This document shows positions 6,923-13,992 of a stretch of 14,336 nucleotides of DNA, piece after piece. The notes beneath the pieces are model-generated. The model was not told the DNA's origin and ran no database searches. It saw nothing but the letters and a program-made list of their open reading frames with translations. The position numbers and the translations under genes were made by a program. The stretch is from DASSTJ01 sp035707965 (GTDB lineage Bacteria; Actinomycetota; Actinomycetes; Actinomycetales; Angustibacteraceae): NCBI GenBank assembly GCA_035707965.1, contig DASSTJ010000061.1, positions 1 through 14,336 of the forward strand. The letters are read 5' to 3'. Numbering within the stretch: position 1 is the stretch's first letter; every line of letters begins with the position of its first letter.

Positions 6923-8572
6923 GTGCTGCCGACAGTGGCAGAGGTGCTCGCGCTGCCGGCGCTGGCGGCAGGCGGCCCCCGCGTGCTCGCCGGCGAGGAC
7001 CACCTCGACAACCCGGTGCGATGGGCGCACGTCGCCGAGATCGCCGACATCTCCGGCCTGCTGCGCGGCGACGAGCTCATCCTGACGACCGGGGTGGCCC
7101 TGCCCCGGACGGACGACGGGCTCGGCGGCTTCGTGCGCGAGCTGGCCGAGGTGCCGGTCGCCGGCCTGGTGGTCGAGCTCGGTCGGACGTACGCCGGACA
7201 CCCGCCCGCCGCAATGGTCCGGGCCGCACGCCAGGCAGGTCTCCCCCTCGTCGCGCTGCGGCTCCAGGTGCCGTTCGTCGAGGTCACCGAGAGCGTCCAC
7301 AGCCTGGTCATCGACGGCCAGCTCGCCCAGCTGCGCCGGGCGGAGGCCCTGCACGACACCTTCACCGAGCTGGCCGTGGAGGGGGCGGACGTCGCCGAGG
7401 TCGTGCGGCAAGCCGCTCGCATGGCGGGCGCCTCCGTGGTCCTGGAGACGCTCGGCCACCAGGTCGTGGAGCACGAGCCGCTCGGCGAGGACGCAGCGCG
7501 GCTGCTGCACCGGTGGACAGCCCGCTCCCGCGCCGTCCGGGTGCCCGGCCGGTCGGGCCACGACCCGGCCTCCGGCTGGCTCGTGGCCACCGTCGGCGCC
7601 CGCGGCGACGACTGGGGCCGCCTCGTCCTGGTGCGAGGGCCGGGAGAGCCGCCGCAGCCGCAGGACCTCATGCTGCTCGAGCGCGCGGCGACGACCCTGG
7701 CGCTGCACCAGCTGATCGCCCGGGACCGGGAGGGGCTGGAGCGCCAGACGCACCGCACGCTCATCGCCGCGCTGCTCGACCACGCGCACCCGCACGCCGA
7801 GATCGGCCTGCGGGCGGGCGCGCTCGGCGTGACCCTCGAGGGGCGGCGACTGGTGGGGGCGGTGGTGCGCCCGCGCACGGTGGCCAGCACGTCGCTCTCG
7901 GCCCAGGCCCGCATGCGCGACCTCGCCGACGCCGTCGCGCAAGCCACGCGCACGGCCGGGGTGGCGGCGCTGGTCGGCACGCTCGACGACCGCACCGTCG
8001 GCGTGCTGGCGGCCCTCGAACGCCGCGACGACGACACCGTCGTGCTGGGTCGCGTCGCAGCCGCGCTGAGCAAGGTCATGGTGACCCGTCCGCCAGGCAC
8101 GGAGACCGACCTCGTCCTCGCCGCTGGATCCGTCGTGGCCGGCCTGCGTGAGGCCCGTCGGACCGTCCTGGAAGCCGGGCAGGCTGCGGACGCCGCCGCC
8201 CACCTGCCGCCGACTCCCCACTTCGTCCGGATGCCGGAGACCGGTCTGCGCGGGCTGCTCAGCCTGCTGCGCGGCGACGCGCGGGTGGCGACGTTCGTCG
8301 AACGCCAGCTAGGGCCGCTGCTGGAGAGCGACCACCCGGGCGGGTCCGGAGACGGGCGCCGCAGCCGCCTCGACGCCGAGCTGCTCCCGGTGCTGCGGGC
8401 CTATCTCGCGACCGGCCGCAACAAGTCCCTGACGGCGGCCGAGCTGCACCTTTCTCGGCCGGCCCTCTACGACCGCCTGACCCGACTCGAGCAGGTGCTC
8501 GGTGTCGACCTGGACGACACCGAGACCTGCCTCGGGCTGCACGTCGCCCTGCTGGCGGCCGAGGTGAGCTGA
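6923..8572 (+). CDS. PucR-family transcriptional regulator
   Basis: This 549-residue protein has the PucR layout. An N-terminal PucR sensor-like domain (about residues 1-125, with LLRGDELILTTG) is followed by a middle region of the GGDEF-like type common in this family. A C-terminal helix-turn-helix lies near 485-545 (LRAYLATGRNKSLTAAELHL, then SRPALYDRLTRLEQVLG). The GTG at 6923 follows the perfect ribosome site AAGGAGG (6912-6918) by 4 bases. Known members regulate purine, proline or GABA-type catabolism, usually as activators responding to a metabolite. Its position, divergent from the aldehyde dehydrogenase-transporter operon, suggests it controls that operon; ligand and direction of control are unknown. 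Its stop codon lies in the loop of a hairpin shared with the converging gene. Confidence 0.92.
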   Translation: MLPTVAEVLALPALAAGGPRVLAGEDHLDNPVRWAHVAEIADISGLLRGDELILTTGVALPRTDDGLGGFVRELAEVPVAGLVVELGRTYAGHPPAAMVRAARQAGLPLVALRLQVPFVEVTESVHSLVIDGQLAQLRRAEALHDTFTELAVEGADVAEVVRQAARMAGASVVLETLGHQVVEHEPLGEDAARLLHRWTARSRAVRVPGRSGHDPASGWLVATVGARGDDWGRLVLVRGPGEPPQPQDLMLLERAATTLALHQLIARDREGLERQTHRTLIAALLDHAHPHAEIGLRAGALGVTLEGRRLVGAVVRPRTVASTSLSAQARMRDLADAVAQATRTAGVAALVGTLDDRTVGVLAALERRDDDTVVLGRVAAALSKVMVTRPPGTETDLVLAAGSVVAGLREARRTVLEAGQAADAAAHLPPTPHFVRMPETGLRGLLSLLRGDARVATFVERQLGPLLESDHPGGSGDGRRSRLDAELLPVLRAYLATGRNKSLTAAELHLSRPALYDRLTRLEQVLGVDLDDTETCLGLHVALLAAEVS

Positions 8573-8581
8573 CCGCTCACC
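8563..8581. terminator. Candidate bidirectional terminator hairpin between converging genes
   Basis: GGTGAGC (8563-8569) and GCTCACC (8575-8581) are perfect 7-base arms around a 5-base loop that contains the PucR stop codon. It lies between the ends of two converging genes only 18 bases apart. There is no T-run on either side, only six G on the plus strand. Actinobacterial terminators often lack a U-tail, so the call is plausible but not certain. Confidence 0.45.
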
Positions 8582-8590
8582 GGGGGGAGG

Positions 8591-9790
8591 TCAGCCCTCG
8601 ACCACCGAGGCGTACTGCTGGGTGAACGTGCGGTCCTCCTCCTCGGTGAGGTCGCGCTGCACCTTCAGCCGCTTGCGGGTCTCGTCGTCCGGAAACACCA
8701 GCGGGTTGTCGGCGAGCTCAGGGTCGACGTCCGCCATCGCCTCCTGCGCACCCTTGACCGGCGACACGTACTGCACCCACGCGGCGAGCTCCGCGGCGAC
8801 CTCGGGCTGGTAGTACCAGTCCACCAGCTTCTCGGCATTCGCCTTGTGGGACAACGGTGACGGAAGCATGCAGTTGTCGGACCACAGCTCCGCGCCCTCC
8901 GGCGGGATCACGAACTGCAGGTCGGGGTTGTCCAGCTGCAGCTGGAGGATGTCGCCGCTCCACGCGAAGCAGGCTGCGATCTGTCCCTTGGCGAGGCTCG
9001 CTGTGTAGTCGTTGCCCGTGAACGCCCGTACCTGGCCCTTGGACACCTGTTGGCGGAGGAAGTCGAGCGCCGTGGCGAAGTCGTCCGCGCTGAAGGAGGC
9101 GATGTCCATGCCGAGCCCCATCATCAGCAGCGGCATCGTCTCCTTCATACCGGAGAACAGCGTCACCTTGCCCTTGAGGTCGTCGGCGAAGATGTCCGTC
9201 ACCTCACGGATCTCCCGGCCGACGAGCGTGCGGTTGTACGCGAGACCGGTCATGCCGGAGGCCCACGGGATGCTGAACCTGCGGCCCGGGTCGAACGCGA
9301 CGTCGCGCAGCTCGGGCAGCAGGTTCGCTGCGACGTTCGGCATGGCCGCCCGGTCGAACTCGCTCACCCAGTGCTGCCGCATCATGCGGGCCGACATCCA
9401 GTCGCTGACGACGAACAGGTCGCGGCCGATCGACTGACCGTTGCTGGCGGCCGGCCGGATCTTCGCGAAGAACTCCTCGTTGTCGTTGACGTCCTCGGTG
9501 TAAGCGACGTCGATGCCGGTGGCGTCCGTGAACGCCTTCAGCGTCGGCCGGACGCTCTCGTCGTCGTCCGACACGTCGACGTACTGAGGCCAGTTGGAGA
9601 ACGTCACGACCTTCTCGGACGACGAGAGGTCGGGGGCAGTCGTCCTAGCGACCGACCGCGCAGTCCCCTTCGTGCCGCACGCGGCCAGCAGCGCCGACAG
9701 GCCGACACCCGCAGCGCCACCCAGCACCGCGCGACGGCTCGGGCCAGCTGCCCGGCGGTGGACGTCCGTCAGGTTCAGGCTGTCCGCCAT
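8591..9790 (-). CDS. Polyamine-type substrate-binding lipoprotein (copy 2), no permease alongside
   Basis: This 399-residue binding protein is a clear full-length paralogue of the one at 3891-5105. Shared motifs include SNWPQYVDVSDDD, YTEDVNDNEEFFAK, TGNDY, CFAWSGDILQLQ and NPLVFPDDE. The N-terminus has a Tat-like SRR (Arg19-Arg20) and a lipobox LAAC with Cys38, so it is probably a Tat-exported lipoprotein. It starts one base after the stop of the second aldehyde dehydrogenase and has little ribosome-site sequence, which suggests translational coupling. No transporter genes follow; the next gene converges on it. It may feed the PotABC-type transporter of the neighbouring operon, serve a transporter elsewhere, or act in sensing. 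Binding of a polyamine or related amine is inferred from family. Confidence 0.93.
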   Translation of the reverse strand: MADSLNLTDVHRRAAGPSRRAVLGGAAGVGLSALLAACGTKGTARSVARTTAPDLSSSEKVVTFSNWPQYVDVSDDDESVRPTLKAFTDATGIDVAYTEDVNDNEEFFAKIRPAASNGQSIGRDLFVVSDWMSARMMRQHWVSEFDRAAMPNVAANLLPELRDVAFDPGRRFSIPWASGMTGLAYNRTLVGREIREVTDIFADDLKGKVTLFSGMKETMPLLMMGLGMDIASFSADDFATALDFLRQQVSKGQVRAFTGNDYTASLAKGQIAACFAWSGDILQLQLDNPDLQFVIPPEGAELWSDNCMLPSPLSHKANAEKLVDWYYQPEVAAELAAWVQYVSPVKGAQEAMADVDPELADNPLVFPDDETRKRLKVQRDLTEEEDRTFTQQYASVVEG

Positions 9791-9791
9791 G

Positions 9792-11246
9792 TCAGGAGTC
9801 CAGGTTGGCCATGACGTGCTTGATGCGGGTGTAGTCCTCGAACCCGTACATGGACAGGTCCTTGCCGTACCCGCTGTGCTTGAAGCCGCCGTGCGGCATC
9901 TCGGCGACGAGCGGGATGTGCGTGTTGATCCAGACGCAGCCGAAGTCGAGCTTGGCGCTCATGCGCATCGCACGGCCGAAGTCCTTGGTCCACACCGACG
10001 ACGCCAGGCCGTACTGCACGCCGTTGGCCCAGGCGAGCGCCTCGGCCTCGTCGCTGAACCGCTGCACGGTGATGACCGGGCCGAAGATCTCGTTCTGGAC
10101 CGCCTCGTCGTCCTGCTTCAACCCGTCGACGACGGTGGGTTGGTAGTAGAAGCCCTCCATGCCGCTGACGCGTGCCCCGCCGGCGGACACGCGCGCGTGG
10201 TCGGGAAGGCGGTCGATGAAACCGGAGACGTGCTTCATCTGGTTGGCGTTGTTGACCGGACCGAGCAGGGCGTCGTCGTCGTCGGGCAGGCCCACCTTCG
10301 CGCCTCGGGCCTGCTCGGCGAGCGCAGCCACGAAGTCGTCGTGGATGCCGGGGCCGGCCAGCACCCGCGTGGCGGCGGTGCAGTCCTGCCCGGCGTTGAA
10401 GTAGCCGGCCACGGCGATCGCCTCGGCGGCGGCCTCGAGGTCGGCGTCGTCGAACACCACGACCGGCGCCTTGCCGCCGAGCTCGAGGTGGACGCGCTTC
10501 ACGTCGCGCGATGCCGACTCCGCGACCTGCATGCCCGCGCGGACCGAGCCGGTGATCGACACCATCGCCGGGGTCGGGTGCTCGACCAGCGCCCGGCCGG
10601 TGTCCCGGTTGCCGGTCACGACGTTGAGGACGCCCGCGGGAAGGAACTCGGATGCGATCTCGGCCATGAGCAGCGTGGTCTCGGGCGTCGTGTCGCTCGG
10701 CTTGAGGACCACGGTGTTGCCCGCCGCCAGCGCCGGGGCGAACTTCCAGACGGCCATCATCATCGGGTAGTTCCACGGCGTGACCTGGCCGATGACCCCG
10801 ACCGGCTCCCGCCGGATCCACGAGGTGTGGCCCGCCAGGTACTCGGCGGACGCGCGTCCCTCGAGCACCCGGGCCGCCCCGGCGAAGAAGCGGATCTGGT
10901 CCACCATGGGTGGGATCTCCTCGCTCGCGGTGAGCGCGAAGGGCTTGCCGGTGTTCTGCGCCTCGAGCTTGACGAGGTCGTCGGCCCGGGCCTCGATGGC
11001 GTCGGCGATCTTGAGCAGCGCCGCCTGACGCTCGCTGGGTGTGGTCTCGCGCCACGTCTCGAAGGCCGACGCGGCAGCGGCGTAGGCCCGGTCGACGTCC
11101 TCCGCCGAGGACGCGGGCGCGGTGGCCACGACCCGGCCGGTGGACGGGTCGACCACGTCGAGCGTGGTGTCGCCGGCCGCGTCGACGTACTCGCCGCCGA
11201 CGAAGTTGCGCAGCTGGCGGGGCTGGGTGCTGGTCAGGTCGCTCAC
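9792..11246 (-). CDS. NAD(P)-dependent aldehyde dehydrogenase, gamma-aminobutyraldehyde dehydrogenase-like (copy 2)
   Basis: This 484-residue enzyme has the full set of catalytic residues: Asn159 in PWNYP, Lys182 in VVLKPS, Glu255 in LELGGK and Cys289 in GQDC. It aligns along its whole length with the copy at 5143-6645 and ends sooner, in KHVMANLDS. The short N-terminus and the PWNYPMMMAVWK motif resemble gamma-aminobutyraldehyde dehydrogenases. The expected job is oxidation of 4-aminobutanal, formed by the divergent aminotransferase or an oxidase, to GABA. The GTG at 11246 follows GAGGAG by 5 bases. The binding-protein gene follows after one base. It diverges from the Lrp regulator, which probably controls it. 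Other amino- or betaine-aldehydes remain possible substrates. Confidence 0.94.
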   Translation of the reverse strand: MSDLTSTQPRQLRNFVGGEYVDAAGDTTLDVVDPSTGRVVATAPASSAEDVDRAYAAAASAFETWRETTPSERQAALLKIADAIEARADDLVKLEAQNTGKPFALTASEEIPPMVDQIRFFAGAARVLEGRASAEYLAGHTSWIRREPVGVIGQVTPWNYPMMMAVWKFAPALAAGNTVVLKPSDTTPETTLLMAEIASEFLPAGVLNVVTGNRDTGRALVEHPTPAMVSITGSVRAGMQVAESASRDVKRVHLELGGKAPVVVFDDADLEAAAEAIAVAGYFNAGQDCTAATRVLAGPGIHDDFVAALAEQARGAKVGLPDDDDALLGPVNNANQMKHVSGFIDRLPDHARVSAGGARVSGMEGFYYQPTVVDGLKQDDEAVQNEIFGPVITVQRFSDEAEALAWANGVQYGLASSVWTKDFGRAMRMSAKLDFGCVWINTHIPLVAEMPHGGFKHSGYGKDLSMYGFEDYTRIKHVMANLDS

Positions 11247-11284
11247 GAGGGCTCCTCGGCAGTGGGGGCGTCACCGCGACCCTA

Positions 11285-11297
11285 CCCACAACGTGGG
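11285..11297. repeat. Short inverted repeat upstream of the second aldehyde dehydrogenase
   Basis: CCCAC and GTGGG form perfect 5-base arms around AAC. The repeat lies about 40 bases before the GTG at 11246, a position like that of the inverted repeat before the first aldehyde dehydrogenase, although the sequences differ. Operator, leader hairpin or chance are all possible. Confidence 0.25.
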
Positions 11298-11319
11298 CGG
11301 TATCGACAGTGTGAGCTGC

Positions 11320-11332
11320 TTCAATCATTGGA
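11320..11332. promoter_or_regulatory. AT-rich dyad, candidate Lrp-type operator
   Basis: TTCAATCATTGGA is a near-perfect dyad (CAAT-C-ATTG core with one mismatched outer pair). It lies in the divergent gap between the Lrp regulator and the aldehyde dehydrogenase. Of the 40 bases at 11321-11360, 24 are A or T, in a window that is otherwise strongly GC-rich. Lrp/AsnC proteins typically bind AT-rich imperfect dyads next to their own gene. I could not place convincing -35/-10 boxes for either direction here. Confidence 0.35.
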
Positions 11333-11387
11333 TTTCGTGTTGAGAAGTCATCTGAACGACGGATTCGCTTGCAAACGACGCCGTGAC

Positions 11388-11395
11388 AAGGGAGG
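11388..11395 (+). promoter_or_regulatory. Ribosome-binding site that sets the Lrp regulator start
   Basis: AAGGGAGG ends 8 bases before the GTG at 11404. An earlier in-frame GTG at 11383 would place this motif inside the coding region and has no ribosome site of its own, so the start at 11404 is preferred. Confidence 0.65.
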
Positions 11396-11403
11396 ATCCC
11401 GGC

Positions 11404-11874
11404 GTGACCTCACGTGAGCGTGGCGCCTACGTCCTCGACGACGTCTCGAAGCGCATCATCGAGCAGCTGCAGGAGGACGGTCGTCGCCCGTACGCGGCGA
11501 TCGGCAAGGCTGTCGGACTCTCCGAGGCGGCCGTGCGCCAGCGGGTGCAGCGGCTGCTCGACGCCGGCGTGATGCAGATCGTGGCGGTCACGGACCCCTT
11601 GCAGGTCGGCTTCAGCCGTCAGGCCATGATCGGCGTCCGCGCCGAGGGCGACCTCAAGGCTGTCGCGGACGCGCTCGCCGCCATGCCGGAGGTCGACTAC
11701 GTCGTCGTCACGGCCGGCTCCTTCGACCTGCTCGCGGAGGCGGTCTGCGAGGACGACGACGCGCTTCTCGAGATCGTCAGCAGCCGCATCCGCACCATCC
11801 CGGGCGTCCGCAGCACCGAGACGTTCGTCTACCTCAAGCTCCGCAAGCAGCTCTACAACTGGGGAACCCGATGA
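11404..11874 (+). CDS. Lrp/AsnC-family transcriptional regulator
   Basis: This 156-residue protein has the usual length and layout of the family. The N-terminal helix-turn-helix (about residues 11-56, with LDDVSKRIIEQL and GLSEAAVRQRVQRLLDAG) is followed by an effector-binding and oligomerisation RAM domain (about 72-148, with VVTAGSFDLLAEAV and TETFVYLKL). Such proteins sense amino acids or related metabolites and often control an adjacent divergent gene. Here it diverges from the second aldehyde dehydrogenase and overlaps the aminotransferase by four bases (ATGA), so it is probably autoregulated and controls both directions. The effector is unknown; a polyamine breakdown product is a reasonable guess. 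The start at 11404 was chosen on its ribosome site. Confidence 0.93.
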   Translation: MTSRERGAYVLDDVSKRIIEQLQEDGRRPYAAIGKAVGLSEAAVRQRVQRLLDAGVMQIVAVTDPLQVGFSRQAMIGVRAEGDLKAVADALAAMPEVDYVVVTAGSFDLLAEAVCEDDDALLEIVSSRIRTIPGVRSTETFVYLKLRKQLYNWGTR

Positions 11875-13292
11875 CCACCACACCGCAGAACATCTCCACC
11901 GCCGACGAGCCCGGCACGACGCCTCGCGGCACCCACCGGGAGGATGCCGCCCGCGACCACCTCTGGATGCACTTCACCCGCCACTCCGTGTACGAGGAGG
12001 GCGGCCACGTCCCGATCATCACCAAGGGTGAGGGCGCCTACGTCTTCGACGCCCGTGGCAAGAAGTACCTCGACGGCCTCGCCGGCCTGTTCACCGTCCA
12101 GGTGGGCCACGGCCGCACCGAGCTCGCTGAGGCTGCCGCCAAGCAGGCCAAGGAGCTCGCGTTCTTCCCGCTGTGGTCGTACGCGCACCCGATGGCGATC
12201 GACCTCGCGGAGCGGCTGGCGCACGAGGCGCCCGGCGACCTCAACCGCGTCTTCTTCACCACCGGCGGCGGTGAGGCGGTCGAGAGCGCCTGGAAGCTGG
12301 CGAAGCAGTACTTCAAGCTCGTCGGCAAGCCGACCAAGCACAAGGTGATCAGCCGCAACGTCGCCTACCACGGCACGCCTCAGGGCGCTCTCGCCATCAC
12401 CGGCATCCCCGACGCCAAGGTGCCCTTCGAGCCGCTCGTCCCGGGCGGCCACAAGGTGCCCAACACCAACCTGTACCGGGCACCCGAACACCTGCGGGAC
12501 GACCCCAAGCAGTTCGGCCGGTGGGCGGCCGACCGCATCGCCGAGGCCATCGAGTTCGAGGGGCCGGACTCCGTGGCGGCCGTCTTCCTCGAGCCGGTGC
12601 AGAACTCGGGTGGCTGCTTCCCGCCACCGCCGGGGTACTTCGAGCGCGTGCGGGAGATCTGCGACGAGTACGACGTCCTCATGGTGAGCGACGAGACGAT
12701 CTGCGCCTTCGGCCGCATCGGCGAGATCTTCGCCTGCAAGGACTTCGGCTATGTGCCCGACATCATCACGACGGCCAAGGGTCTGACGTCCGCCTACAGC
12801 CCGCTCGGCGCCATGATCGCCTCCGACCGGCTCTTCGAGCCGTTCAAGAAGGGCACCACGTCGTTCCTGCACGGGTACACCTTCGGCGGCCACCCGGTGT
12901 CGTCCGCCGTCGCGATGGCGAACCTCGACATCTTCGAGCGTGAGGGCCTCGTGGACCACGTGCACCAGAACGCACCGGCGTTCCGGGCGACGCTGGAGAA
13001 GCTGCTCGACCTGCCGATCGTCGGCGACGTGCGCGGCGAGGGCTTCTTCTACGGCATCGAGCTCGTCAAGGACAAGCAGACGCGCGAGACCTTCGACGAG
13101 GACGAGGCCGAGCGCCTGCTGCGAGGGTTCATGTCCAAGGCGCTGTTCGATGCCGGGCTCTACTGCCGCGCCGACGACCGGGGCGACCCGGTGGTCCAGC
13201 TCGCGCCGCCGATCATCATCGGGCAGGCGGAGTTCGACGAGATCGAGCAGAAGCTGCGTGGGGTGCTGACCGAGGCCTGGTCGCGCCTGTGA
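11871..13292 (+). CDS. Class III PLP-dependent aminotransferase, putrescine/diamine:2-oxoacid aminotransferase-like
   Basis: This 473-residue fold-type I aminotransferase most likely moves the amino group of a diamine such as putrescine to a 2-oxo acid, making 4-aminobutanal for the aldehyde dehydrogenases. Visible features are the PLP-phosphate-binding region TTGGGEAVESAWKL (131-143 area), AYHGTPQGALAITG (165-178), Asp274 in SDET, which pairs with the PLP ring nitrogen, and the Schiff-base Lys303 in TTAKGLTSAYSPLG. It deviates from the common GSEA and FGRTG motifs (here GGEA and FGRIG). From memory, actinobacterial proteins labelled aspartate aminotransferase family have a very similar sequence; that label need not reflect the substrate. 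Its ATG overlaps the Lrp stop. Beta-alanine or another omega-amine is an alternative donor. Confidence 0.92.
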   Translation: MTTTPQNISTADEPGTTPRGTHREDAARDHLWMHFTRHSVYEEGGHVPIITKGEGAYVFDARGKKYLDGLAGLFTVQVGHGRTELAEAAAKQAKELAFFPLWSYAHPMAIDLAERLAHEAPGDLNRVFFTTGGGEAVESAWKLAKQYFKLVGKPTKHKVISRNVAYHGTPQGALAITGIPDAKVPFEPLVPGGHKVPNTNLYRAPEHLRDDPKQFGRWAADRIAEAIEFEGPDSVAAVFLEPVQNSGGCFPPPPGYFERVREICDEYDVLMVSDETICAFGRIGEIFACKDFGYVPDIITTAKGLTSAYSPLGAMIASDRLFEPFKKGTTSFLHGYTFGGHPVSSAVAMANLDIFEREGLVDHVHQNAPAFRATLEKLLDLPIVGDVRGEGFFYGIELVKDKQTRETFDEDEAERLLRGFMSKALFDAGLYCRADDRGDPVVQLAPPIIIGQAEFDEIEQKLRGVLTEAWSRL

Positions 13293-13302
13293 CGACTCCG
13301 CG

Positions 13303-13959
13303 ATGAGCGGTTCACGTCGTCCGCTCCCCCGCACGCAGGTGCGCCGGCTCCCCGCCAAGCAGGTGCACGACCGTGAGGTGCTCGACCAGCTGATCGACGA
13401 GGCGCTGGTCGGTCACCTCGCGGTCGTGGACGACGGGCAGCCGTTCGTGCTGCCCGTCGCGGTCGTCCGTGACGGCGACCGGCTGCTGCTCCACGGGTCC
13501 GCCGCGTCCCGGCTGTTCCGCGCGCTCGCTGCGGGCGCACCGACGTGCCTGACGGTCACGCTCGTCGACGGCCTGGTACTGGCTCGCAGCCAGTTCGAGT
13601 CGTCGATGCACTACCGCAGCGCCATGGTTCTCGGCACCTGCGACGTCCTGTGGGGTGAGGCCAAGGCGACGGCGATGCTGACCCTGACCGAGCGGCTCAT
13701 GCCGGGTCGGGGCCAGCACGCGCGAGCCGGCTCGGACTCCGAGCTCGCCGCCACGACGGTGCTCTCGCTGCCGCTGGACGAGTGGTCGGTGAAGGTGTCC
13801 GACGCACCGCCGGACGACGCGGAGGACGACCTCGACCGACCGGTGTGGGCGGGCGTCGTGCCCCTGCGGCGCGCGTGGGGCGCGCCGGTACCGGCACCGG
13901 ACCTGCGCTTCGACCTGCCCGTGCCCGCCTACGTCGGCGCCTGGCGACCCCGAGGATGA
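13303..13959 (+). CDS. Pyridoxamine 5'-phosphate oxidase-superfamily, FMN-binding-type protein
   Basis: This 218-residue cytoplasmic protein has the split-barrel flavin-binding fold of the Pyridox_ox_2/NimA-like group. The pattern GHLAVVDDGQPFVLPVAVV (37-55) is followed by LLLHGSAASRLFRAL (61-75), and ARSQFESSMHYRSAMVLG (94-111) matches the flavin- and dimer-contact region. A short acidic stretch (DAPPDDAEDD) occurs before the C-terminal segment. It starts 10 bases after the aminotransferase stop with no clear ribosome site and is followed 33 bases later by an FAD oxidoreductase, so it is probably cotranscribed with both. Homologues are usually annotated only as flavin-nucleotide-binding. A role in redox handling or in PLP salvage for the aminotransferase would be speculation; the function is unknown. 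Confidence 0.88.
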   Translation: MSGSRRPLPRTQVRRLPAKQVHDREVLDQLIDEALVGHLAVVDDGQPFVLPVAVVRDGDRLLLHGSAASRLFRALAAGAPTCLTVTLVDGLVLARSQFESSMHYRSAMVLGTCDVLWGEAKATAMLTLTERLMPGRGQHARAGSDSELAATTVLSLPLDEWSVKVSDAPPDDAEDDLDRPVWAGVVPLRRAWGAPVPAPDLRFDLPVPAYVGAWRPRG

Positions 13960-13980
13960 CGTGGGAGACCTGCGGATGAG

Positions 13981-13987
13981 GGAGAGG
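13981..13987 (+). promoter_or_regulatory. Ribosome-binding site of the right-edge FAD oxidoreductase
   Basis: GGAGAGG lies 5 bases before the ATG at 13993. This supports that start over the nearby out-of-frame ATG codons at 13956 and 13976. Confidence 0.55.
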
Positions 13988-13992
13988 TCCAC

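Noticed and set aside
5143..8100. A 985-codon open frame on the minus strand running from the aldehyde dehydrogenase through the PucR gene
   Set aside because: Only its C-terminal 500 codons look like a protein family. The rest is antisense to PucR, rich in Arg, Ser and Pro, and stays open because of high GC. A ribosome site and the family N-terminus fix the real start at 6645.
10271..10284. A short CGT trinucleotide run
   Set aside because: It simply encodes consecutive aspartates in the aldehyde dehydrogenase on the minus strand and is too short to count as a meaningful repeat.
11340..11368. TTGAGA as a -35 box for the Lrp regulator
   Set aside because: The sequence at 17 bases spacing (ATTCGC) does not resemble a -10 box.
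9594..11417. A 607-codon plus-strand open frame opposite the second aldehyde dehydrogenase
   Set aside because: It is antisense to a gene with complete catalytic motifs and shows no family resemblance of its own.
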